Virus record (IMG/VR): IMGVR_UViG_3300047089_000287
Span: 1-45,491 of that record
DNA length: 45,491 nt
Direction: 5' to 3' (one strand)
DNA from: a virus
In this document: one piece after another, positions 30,058 through 35,806 of the stretch
Layout of the letters: each line of letters begins with the position of its first letter
How positions within the stretch are numbered: position 1 is the stretch's first letter
The notes under the pieces: generated by a model
What the model saw: the letters and a program-made list of their open reading frames with translations, nothing else
Told to the model about the DNA's origin: nothing
Databases searched by the model: none
Program-made: the position numbers and the translations under genes

Positions 30058-31076
30058 TGCGGACCTGCCGGTGCGGCCATCCCCGTGCGGATCACGGGCA
30101 CTACCGGTCCGGGACCGACTGCTGGTGCGGGTGCCTGCGGTACTCCCGGCGGTGGTGGCCGTGGAACTGGTCCCGGGCGTGGTTAGCCGGTGGAGGGCTA
30201 CTGCTGGACGTGCGGCGCTTACCAGGACGGCATCAGGCCCGGGTTCGCCATGTGCGGGGGCTGCGTGAGCGCCTGGACCGGGGCGCGGGCCGTCCCGCCG
30301 CCCGGGTACGCCGAGGTCACCCTGGACGGCTGCTGCGGTGCGGGCGGCGCGGCTCACGGCCTGGCGAAGGCCGGGCACTACGTCATCGGGGTCGACACGA
30401 ACCCGGGGGTCCGGGACGCCTACCTCCGGTCCGGGGCGCACGAATTTGCCTGCGCGTCCATCCTGGATGTCCTTTCGGACAAGTCGTTCATGGCCGGGAT
30501 CACGTTCACCTGGAACAGCCCGCCGTGCCAGCATTTCAGCCGGATGTGCAACTGCCGCCCGGAGCTGCGGGAACTGAGGCTCCCAGACGGGTCTCTCAAG
30601 TACCCGGACCTGATCACCCCGTCGCGCCCGCTGCTGGACGCCTGGGGCGGCCCGTGGGCGATGGAGAACGTGTACGGCGCGAGGGACTGGATGAAGTCCC
30701 CGGTCTGCCTGTGCATGCACGGCCACTTCGGCCGCGACTTCTACCGGCACCGGCTGGTGGAGGCCGGCGGGGGTCTTACGCTGGCCTCCCCGCCGCCGGC
30801 CTCCGCCAGCCCCCCGGAGGGCGGTTCCAGGGTACGGGTCAACCGCGAGTGCGGCTGCGTGCACCCCGTCGCGGCGGCCAAGGCCGGCCACTGGAAGCCG
30901 GGGAAATTCGTATCGGTGGCCGGGCACGAGCGCAAGGAACCCGTCCGCCGGGTGATGGAGATAGACGAGCGGTGGATGCCGAGGCGCGAGGACGTGTCCG
31001 AGGCCATCCCGTGGTACATGGCCTACGAGGTCGCGGTGCAGCTCGCCGCCTGGCGGGCCGAGTAGCCCGCCCGTAA
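30057..31076 (+). CDS. Zinc-cluster ORF without its own stop
   Basis: The first 45 residues look genuine: MRTCRCGHPRADHGHYRSG, TDCWCGCLRYS, then a basic Trp-rich RRWWPWNWSRAW. C-x-C-x2-H and C-x-C-x-C suggest zinc binding. It is coupled to the gene upstream by TGATG. From 30190 on, the frame overlaps the DNA methyltransferase in another frame with no stop until 31074-31076, giving 339 aa of unlikely sequence. Either the original stop was lost, the two are fused by frameshifting, or the overlap is tolerated. The real 3' end is probably near 30190. Confidence 0.4.
   Translation: MRTCRCGHPRADHGHYRSGTDCWCGCLRYSRRWWPWNWSRAWLAGGGLLLDVRRLPGRHQARVRHVRGLRERLDRGAGRPAARVRRGHPGRLLRCGRRGSRPGEGRALRHRGRHEPGGPGRLPPVRGARICLRVHPGCPFGQVVHGRDHVHLEQPAVPAFQPDVQLPPGAAGTEAPRRVSQVPGPDHPVAPAAGRLGRPVGDGERVRREGLDEVPGLPVHARPLRPRLLPAPAGGGRRGSYAGLPAAGLRQPPGGRFQGTGQPRVRLRAPRRGGQGRPLEAGEIRIGGRARAQGTRPPGDGDRRAVDAEARGRVRGHPVVHGLRGRGAARRLAGRVARP
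30190..31065 (+). CDS. C5-cytosine DNA methyltransferase
   Basis: A 291-aa protein. An N-terminal zinc-type region (CWTCGAYQDG, MCGGC) precedes motif I LDGCCGAGGAAHGLA. Motif IV is NSPPCQHFSR, with the catalytic Cys in PCQ, and motif VI is MENVYG. The C-terminal motif X-like part is AIPWYMAYEVAVQLAAW. Such enzymes transfer a methyl group from SAM to cytosine C5, here perhaps protecting phage DNA from host restriction. The usual FCGAGG is CCGAGG. The start is a GTG at 30190, directly after an in-frame TAG. No companion nuclease gene is adjacent, so it is probably an orphan. Confidence 0.88.
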   Translation: MEGYCWTCGAYQDGIRPGFAMCGGCVSAWTGARAVPPPGYAEVTLDGCCGAGGAAHGLAKAGHYVIGVDTNPGVRDAYLRSGAHEFACASILDVLSDKSFMAGITFTWNSPPCQHFSRMCNCRPELRELRLPDGSLKYPDLITPSRPLLDAWGGPWAMENVYGARDWMKSPVCLCMHGHFGRDFYRHRLVEAGGGLTLASPPPASASPPEGGSRVRVNRECGCVHPVAAAKAGHWKPGKFVSVAGHERKEPVRRVMEIDERWMPRREDVSEAIPWYMAYEVAVQLAAWRAE

Positions 31077-31146
31077 GGAAACGTTAAGCCGCTATCCGGT
31101 CACGCACCGGTAGGTTGACAATCGCGGTCCCGCCCGGGACAGCGCG

Positions 31147-31203
31147 GAGCCCGGCACCAGGCGGACGGGATGCCGGGCTCCGACGTTCCGATCAGTCGGA
31201 ACG
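31147..31203. terminator. Double hairpin between convergent genes
   Basis: Stem 1 is GAGCCCGGCA (31147-31156) with TGCCGGGCTC (31171-31180), loop 14. Stem 2 is CGTTCCGA-TCAG-TCGGAACG (31184-31203). They lie between the rightward methyltransferase and the leftward secreted protein, so a bidirectional terminator is likely. Stem 2 belongs to the TTCCG hairpin family found three more times near the right end. Confidence 0.6.
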
Positions 31204-31204
31204 A

Positions 31205-31867
31205 TCAGGAGTTGTTCTTCCCCCAGAGCTGGCCGGTGTGCATGTGGTCGGTAGCGAACTTGACCTGGATGCGGGCACCCACGACGCCGATCGAGCCGTT
31301 GTTGGCCGGGTTGGTCATCACGAGGTGTTTGATCGGCTCGGTGTACGTGACGAACTGGCCGTCAGCCGCGCCGAAGTCCGTCACGTTGAAGGTCTGCCAC
31401 GGGTTGAACTTGTTGGCGACCGTGTTGCAGGGCCTGAGCTGCACGCTGGCGAACCCGTTGGGATTCACCGAGGACACGCACAGCCCGGAGCGCACGCCCA
31501 GCGGGGCGTATTCGAGGCTCACGGCGTTGGCGAAGCTGAGGCTGGTCAGCGTGGTGGTCATGGTGATGCTTCCGACATTGGCGGTCGACGTGTCAGTGAC
31601 GAGGTGCGCGACGGGCACGAAGTCCTCGGCCTTGTCGGTAGCCGAACGGGTGAAAACGATCAGCACGTTGCCGCTGACCTTGGCCCCGCCCTGGACATCC
31701 AGGTCGGGACGGTTCGGGACCTCGGACTGAATGCTGCGGCAGCCGTTGAGCGCGGTGTCGCAGGCGTGGGTACTGGCGCTAGCGGCGCCCGGGGCAGCGA
31801 GCGCGAGACCCCCGGCCACGGCTACCGCGCCCGCGAGCGCGAAGTACCGCCGATTGAAAATCTTCAT
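31205..31867 (-). CDS. Secreted protein of unknown function
   Basis: A 220-aa protein with a classic signal peptide (MKIFNRRYFALAGAVAVAG, then LALAAPGAASA). The mature part is beta-rich with four Cys (HACDTALNGCRS, SGLCVSS, LRPCNTV), probably two disulfides. Codon use is less GC-extreme than in neighbours. It has its own 160-nt upstream gap and terminator, so it looks like an independent transcription unit (a moron-type gene). No family is recognised; an exported protein could alter the host surface. Confidence 0.7.
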   Translation of the reverse strand: MKIFNRRYFALAGAVAVAGGLALAAPGAASASTHACDTALNGCRSIQSEVPNRPDLDVQGGAKVSGNVLIVFTRSATDKAEDFVPVAHLVTDTSTANVGSITMTTTLTSLSFANAVSLEYAPLGVRSGLCVSSVNPNGFASVQLRPCNTVANKFNPWQTFNVTDFGAADGQFVTYTEPIKHLVMTNPANNGSIGVVGARIQVKFATDHMHTGQLWGKNNS

Positions 31868-32026
31868 TCCGTTTTTGCCTTCCGTTGTCCGGTTCTGGAC
31901 TGCCTGCCCCTGCGGCAGGACGCTTGACGCAGCGGGGACTCCGGTTTCAGGACCCGGAGGACACCGCAACTCTACTGCGTAGTCGTGTTGGTTGTTGTTC
32001 CGTGGTGTGATCGTGACCTCGGCCGG
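31868..32026. promoter_or_regulatory. Upstream region of the secreted protein gene
   Basis: It holds a 6-bp hairpin (CCTGCC-CCTGC-GGCAGG) and CTAC-TGC-GTAG near 31975. GGAAGG lies about 10 nt before the ATG. No clear -35/-10 pair is seen, but the gap is long for this genome. Confidence 0.35.
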
Positions 32027-32587
32027 TTACGCGCTGACCGCGCCGAACGTGCCCGTCACCACGCCGTGGTAGGTGCATCCGTCCGCGTAGTCGTGGCCGG
32101 TCTGGTAGCTCTGGAGCCTGGTGATCTCGTCGTAGCTCAGCGGCCGGTGGAACTGGGTGTCCTGCTCGCCGCCGTAGGTGAGGCGGACGGTCTTCGACAT
32201 GCTGAGCGGGGGATAGCCTTCCTGCGGCCAGGTGATGGTCAGCCTGACCACGATGCCGACGTTGCCCGTGTTCGTGGCGTCGATGTCACCGATTGCCGCT
32301 GCGGTGCCGGTGGCCGGGGAGTCGCCCAGGGTGTAGTCGCAGGAGCCCCGGAACGTGCCGTCCGGGCTGGGGGTGGCGACCGGGGCTCGCGTCGCGGGAG
32401 CCGTAACCGCAGGCGTGCCGGGGGACGTGGTGACCTTCGCCGGCTCGCTGCCGCCGGTCGCGACCGCGACGGCGATGATGATGACGATGAGGGCGGCCAG
32501 GCCGCCGGCGCCGATGAGCAGGAGCCTGCGGCACCCGCCCCCTCTCCTGCGCAGCGGCTCCTGTCCGATCTGGTCCGGGGTGATCAT
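32027..32587 (-). CDS. Membrane-anchored protein with outer domain
   Basis: A 186-aa protein. A basic N-terminus (PLRRRGGGCRR) is followed by a helix (LLLIGAGGLAALIVIIIAVAVA) and a Thr/Pro linker. The outer domain of about 100 residues is beta-rich: GSCDYTLGDSPATGTAAA, DATNTGNVGIVVRLTITWP, TYHGVVTGTF. It resembles immunoglobulin-like outer domains of actinobacterial membrane proteins. GGGAGG lies about 9 nt before the ATG. Confidence 0.65.
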   Translation of the reverse strand: MITPDQIGQEPLRRRGGGCRRLLLIGAGGLAALIVIIIAVAVATGGSEPAKVTTSPGTPAVTAPATRAPVATPSPDGTFRGSCDYTLGDSPATGTAAAIGDIDATNTGNVGIVVRLTITWPQEGYPPLSMSKTVRLTYGGEQDTQFHRPLSYDEITRLQSYQTGHDYADGCTYHGVVTGTFGAVSA

Positions 32588-32612
32588 GGGCGGTTACCTC
32601 CCGTGGTGTTCT

Positions 32613-33308
32613 CTATCCGAGTGCCCAGGCGGCGCGCACCAGCCGGAGGATGCTCCAGCGGCGGCGCAGGACAACCCGGGTGATGTCGGCGGCTACCAGC
32701 AGCCGCTCCCTGGTCCGGGCTTCCGGCCGGTACCAGATGTAGCCGTTGCGCTCGCGCCAGTAGTTCAGCTTGATCTCGTTGTGCTCGTCGCACAGCAGGC
32801 CGAGGTTGAACAGGGTGGTCCGGCCGCCGGCCTTCCAGGGCTGCCCGTGGTCGACGTGCACCCGGCGGGGCGTGACCTTGCCGTCCAGGTTCACCCGGGG
32901 CGGCAGCAGGTCCAGCTCGGCAGCGGTGATCCCGCAGTACAGGCACCGGTTCCGGTCCATGGCCGCGACGACCCGGCGCAGCCCGGCGCTGATGTACGCG
33001 GACTTGCACCGCGCCCGGTCGTGGTGCTTCCGGTGCCTGATCCGCCACTGCCGGAACGGGCCGCCGATGATGATGGCGGGCAGGCAGAACAGGACGAACA
33101 CCACCAGCGCCGGGATTATGACCAGCCCGGCGGCGGCCATGGCCGCGAGCCCGGCCCAGTGCAGCGGCTCGCCCAGGTACAGCCAGCCGCCGAGCGGGGC
33201 CAGCACGCCGGGGCCGAAAGTGAAGGACCGGGACAGCGCGTAGTTCCGGTACCGGCGGCGCCTCCGGGCCGGGCGGCGGGCAGCCGGCCTGCGGGCCACG
33301 ATGCTCAT
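32613..33308 (-). CDS. Membrane-anchored HNH endonuclease
   Basis: A 231-aa protein. The N-terminus is very basic (RRPAARRPARRRRRYRNY). Two membrane helices follow at about residues 45-85 (LHWAGLAAMAAAGLVIIP and VVFVLFCLPAIIIG). The cytoplasmic HNH domain has RCLYCGI, RRVHVDHGQPWKAGG and LLCDEHNEIK, giving Cys-Cys, D-H and H-N zinc/nuclease residues. HNH enzymes nick or cut DNA. Membrane anchoring is unusual and could place the nuclease at the site of DNA entry or exit near the FtsK/Tra pump. Start overlaps the upstream stop (ATGA). Confidence 0.82.
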   Translation of the reverse strand: MSIVARRPAARRPARRRRRYRNYALSRSFTFGPGVLAPLGGWLYLGEPLHWAGLAAMAAAGLVIIPALVVFVLFCLPAIIIGGPFRQWRIRHRKHHDRARCKSAYISAGLRRVVAAMDRNRCLYCGITAAELDLLPPRVNLDGKVTPRRVHVDHGQPWKAGGRTTLFNLGLLCDEHNEIKLNYWRERNGYIWYRPEARTRERLLVAADITRVVLRRRWSILRLVRAAWALG

Positions 33309-33517
33309 GATCTCCCCGCCCTCTGCACGGCCCGGAGCCTGCGGTTCCTGGCATGCTCGATCTTCCGGGCCAGCGCCCTGATATCCGGGTCCGGGCGCCT
33401 GCGGCGGCTGCTCCCGGCGGCCCCGGCCAGCGCGGCCAGCAGTTGCTCCAGGTCCCCGAGGTTGAGCCAGACAGCGGTCGGCACCCGCTCGGCCACGGCC
33501 CGCGAGGCGGTGCCCAT
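33305..33517 (-). CDS. Small helical protein
   Basis: A 70-aa product (MGTASRAVAERVPTAVWLNL) that is helical throughout and strongly basic in the second half (RRRRPDPDIRALARKIEHAR). It is coupled to the HNH gene (ATGA) and starts 1 nt behind the macro-domain gene. It may be a nucleic-acid-binding partner; no family is recognised. Confidence 0.6.
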   Translation of the reverse strand: MGTASRAVAERVPTAVWLNLGDLEQLLAALAGAAGSSRRRRPDPDIRALARKIEHARNRRLRAVQRAGRS

Positions 33518-33518
33518 C

Positions 33519-33968
33519 TCAGCCCGCCTTCCAGGCGACCACCACGAGGTCGACGGGGGCGTCCTGGTACGGGTCCAGGGCCTCTTGCAGGTCCGGCAGT
33601 TTCAGGCCGCCGAGCCCGCAGCCGATCAGCGGCATGGCGACCTCGCGGATCTTGAAATCGTGGTAAGCCTCGGTGATCATCCGGCCCACGGCGGCAGCGA
33701 TCATCCAGGGCCGCGCGGACGCGCCCGGGTCGGGCTGGGTGGCCAGGTTGAACACCATCCCGCCCGGGTGCTGCCACGGCATGACGTCGCCCGGGATGAG
33801 CCCGCCCCGCCTGGCGCACCGCTTCCGGTACGACTCGTACATGAGCGGCCACCGGTTCCGGAACTGGACGGCGATCCCGGCTCCCATGACGCCTTTGCAG
33901 TTGACCCCGTGGGCGAGGGCGGGGATCCCGCAGCCGAACAGGTCTCCCTCGGTCCAGGTGATCATCAT
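33519..33968 (-). CDS. Macro-domain protein
   Basis: A 149-aa single macro domain. WTEGDLFGCGIPALAHGVNC at the N-terminus, then KGVMGAGIAVQFRNRWP (the ADP-ribose-binding loop), VFNLATQPDPG, and AMPLIGCGLGGLKLPDL for the second loop. These residues match the ADP-ribose-1''-phosphatase/Poa1-like branch. It binds ADP-ribose or related nucleotides. In a phage it might recycle NAD breakdown products or reverse host ADP-ribosylation. The start is the first of two ATGs (33968) after GGGAGG. Confidence 0.85.
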   Translation of the reverse strand: MMITWTEGDLFGCGIPALAHGVNCKGVMGAGIAVQFRNRWPLMYESYRKRCARRGGLIPGDVMPWQHPGGMVFNLATQPDPGASARPWMIAAAVGRMITEAYHDFKIREVAMPLIGCGLGGLKLPDLQEALDPYQDAPVDLVVVAWKAG

Positions 33969-34153
33969 CTGCCTCCCTTGCTGAGCCAGGCAGCCACGCC
34001 GAGGCACAGTCCGGTGAACCCCGTGACCACGACCCAGGCCCAGGCGCCGATCAGCGAGTAGAGCCACCGGAACAGGTACTGGAACAGGATGCCGAGGCCA
34101 CGGCCCCGGCCGGACCGGTACGCCGCCTCAGCCAGCAAGTGGGCAGGGTGCAT
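33965..34153 (-). CDS. Small membrane protein
   Basis: A 62-aa product (MHPAHLLAEAAYRSGRG) with two hydrophobic segments (LFQYLFRWLYSLIGAWAW and VVTGFTGLCLGVAAWL) and a basic end. The stop overlaps the macro-domain start and the start overlaps the upstream stop. Its place in a run of small membrane genes resembles spread genes of Streptomyces plasmids, but this is inference. Confidence 0.6.
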   Translation of the reverse strand: MHPAHLLAEAAYRSGRGRGLGILFQYLFRWLYSLIGAWAWVVVTGFTGLCLGVAAWLSKGGR

Positions 34154-34380
34154 CACATGTCCTTCCAGGCGGGCAGGCCCGCGTCAGCGAGCCGCCACCG
34201 GGCCTCCAGCTCGCGCCAGAGCGCCCGCGCGTTCGCCGTGTCCGTCCCGGCCTGGGCCAGCTTCCACCGGATAGTGTCCCGCTGGGCCTGCTGGCAGTGC
34301 ACGAGCGGGGCCATCCGCGCGGCCCTGGTCCCGGCGGCCGTGGCCTGCGCGATAGCCTCCCCGACGACGCTACGAGGCAT
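34153..34380 (-). CDS. Small helical protein
   Basis: A 75-aa product from the ATG at 34380 (MPRSVVGEAIAQATAAG), with GGAGG 6 nt upstream. It is almost entirely helical and Arg/Ala-rich (RALWRELEARWRLADAG), a possible coiled coil. It overlaps the upstream gene by 11 nt. Confidence 0.6.
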   Translation of the reverse strand: MPRSVVGEAIAQATAAGTRAARMAPLVHCQQAQRDTIRWKLAQAGTDTANARALWRELEARWRLADAGLPAWKDM

Positions 34381-34564
34381 CGCGCACCTCCGGGTCAGCG
34401 GGCCACTCGGCAAGCTCGGCCGGGTGCACCGGCCTGCCGCCCCGCTCGCTGTGCAGCTTTCCGTTCAGGTAGACCGTGTAGGCCACGTCGGCCGGGAGGC
34501 CCTGTCCGAGGGCGCGGTCGGCGTACCGGGCCTCGGCCGGGCTGGTGGTGCTGACGATGATCAT
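34370..34564 (-). CDS. Small hypothetical protein
   Basis: A 64-aa product (MIIVSTTSPAEARYADRAL) with a beta-alpha start and an acidic, Pro-rich end (HPAELAEWPADPEVRD). Coupled to the upstream gene by TGATG. No family is recognised. Confidence 0.6.
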   Translation of the reverse strand: MIIVSTTSPAEARYADRALGQGLPADVAYTVYLNGKLHSERGGRPVHPAELAEWPADPEVRDAS

Positions 34565-34896
34565 CAGGGCTTCCCCTTAGCTCGCTCGATCTCGTTCTTG
34601 ATGCGCTCGTGCGCGGCCGGGTCGATGATCCGCAGGGCGAGGCGGGGGTGGGACTTCCGGCCGCCGCAGCACCAGCAGTTCCCGAACGGCCGGCGGAACC
34701 AGCCGCCCCCGCCGAGCCTGGAGTGCTCGTCGCCGCTGCCGGTGCAGACCCGGCACGGGACCCGCTGGTGGCGCTTCACGTCGCGGACGTAGTACAGGAC
34801 GGCCGCGAGGACGCCCGGCACCACCCCGAACATGCCGAGGTGCAGCAGGGCGCCGGCCGCGATGGATACCCCGGCGAAGATGCCGATGAGGATCAT
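34564..34896 (-). CDS. Membrane protein with DnaJ-like zinc motif
   Basis: A 110-aa product. Two short membrane helices (ILIGIFAGVSIAAGALLHLG and VVPGVLAAVLYYV) precede a cytoplasmic Cys-rich part. That part has CRVCTGSGDEH and CWCCGGRKSHP, like half of a DnaJ-type C-x2-C-x-G-x-G zinc module. The end is a charged helix (HERIKNEIERAKGK). Possibly an assembly factor for the membrane transfer proteins nearby. Confidence 0.62.
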   Translation of the reverse strand: MILIGIFAGVSIAAGALLHLGMFGVVPGVLAAVLYYVRDVKRHQRVPCRVCTGSGDEHSRLGGGGWFRRPFGNCWCCGGRKSHPRLALRIIDPAAHERIKNEIERAKGKP

Positions 34897-34911
34897 GGCC
34901 AGGCCCGCCGG

Positions 34912-35043
34912 TCATCCGCTGTGGGGTAGCGCGCCGGAGATGAACGTGCCAACGTTGTGCACGTCCGTCGCAGCCGTGTGCGGGTTGTTGATCACCCATA
35001 CCAGAAGAATGGCGATGAACACCCAGAAGAAGAACTGCTTCAC
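34912..35043 (-). CDS. Small single-pass membrane protein
   Basis: A 43-aa product: MKQFFFWVFIAILLVWVINN, then PHTAATDVHNVGTFISG. It matches the layout of short membrane peptides I know from Streptomyces genomes and mobile elements. GGGAGG lies 5 nt before the GTG, the same GGAGGTAACC site used by other genes of this module. Confidence 0.65.
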   Translation of the reverse strand: MKQFFFWVFIAILLVWVINNPHTAATDVHNVGTFISGALPHSG

Positions 35044-35045
35044 GG

Positions 35046-35378
35046 TTACCTCCCTCGCCTGGGCAGGCGAGCCCTGATGGACCTTGCTACGACCGTGCTT
35101 CCTGCCAGGGCGGTGCAGGCGGTCATGGTGACGCCGGGGGACAGGTTCCAGGCCACCCCTGCCAGGACCCCGGCGGCCAGGATGGCGGCGCTCATGGCTA
35201 TCTTGCGCGGCCGGGTCAGGTCGTGCCACCACCGGCTGTGCTCCGTGGGCGGCGGCGGCGGTTCCTGCCGGATCCGTGCCAGCAGGGTGCGGTGCCAGCC
35301 GTGGCCGGCGAACCCGTGCCAGCAGGCGGCTGAGACGGCCAGCAGGGCGGCGGCCAGGACGGACGGGGTGTAGGTCAC
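35046..35378 (-). CDS. Membrane protein
   Basis: A 110-aa product with three hydrophobic segments (VLAAALLAVSAACWHGFAG, IAMSAAILAAGVLAGVAW and MTACTALAGSTVVA) and a basic end (RARLPRRGR). A Pro-rich cytoplasmic loop (PPPPPTEHSRWWHD) lies in between. The GTG overlaps the upstream stop (GTGA). Spd-type membrane proteins are similar in style, not provably in family. Confidence 0.6.
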   Translation of the reverse strand: MTYTPSVLAAALLAVSAACWHGFAGHGWHRTLLARIRQEPPPPPTEHSRWWHDLTRPRKIAMSAAILAAGVLAGVAWNLSPGVTMTACTALAGSTVVARSIRARLPRRGR

Positions 35379-35806
35379 TTCGGCACCTCCTGCCTGGTCT
35401 CCGGCACCCGCTCAGGCTCCGCATCGGCGGGCAGGCGCCGTCCGGGATAGACGGCCGGGGCGAGGTCGGGATCGCGGTGCGGAGGCTCGGGAGCCGTCTC
35501 CTCCGGCTGCTCCGGCTCCGGGGCCAGGTCGATCTCCTCGCGGCGCCGGGCGGCCGGGACGGGGGTGCCGGAGACCGCGCGGGCGGTGAGGACGAGGACG
35601 AGGTACGCGGCGAGCACGGCCAGGGCGGCGCCGGCCAGCCGGGCTACCCGGACGGCCTCCCGGGCTGCCTGGCCGAGGCCGGCCTGGTGCAGCCGGAGCC
35701 AGGGCACCACGACGACCACGACGACGAATACCGCGATGCCGCCCGCTATCAGGGCGGGGTTGCAGCCGAGCTGCGTGCTGGAGCGCCGCATCCACCTGGT
35801 GATCAC
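35375..35806 (-). CDS. Membrane protein with acidic tail
   Basis: A 143-aa product from a GTG (MITRWMRRSSTQLGCNPAL). Two membrane helices (IAGGIAVFVVVVVVVPWL and LAGAALAVLAAYLVLVLTA) are followed by a cytoplasmic, Glu/Pro-rich tail (EEIDLAPEPEQPEETAPEPP). The start overlaps the stop of the FtsK/Tra gene (GTGA), so the two are made together, suggesting a partner of the pump. Confidence 0.62.
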   Translation of the reverse strand: MITRWMRRSSTQLGCNPALIAGGIAVFVVVVVVVPWLRLHQAGLGQAAREAVRVARLAGAALAVLAAYLVLVLTARAVSGTPVPAARRREEIDLAPEPEQPEETAPEPPHRDPDLAPAVYPGRRLPADAEPERVPETRQEVPK

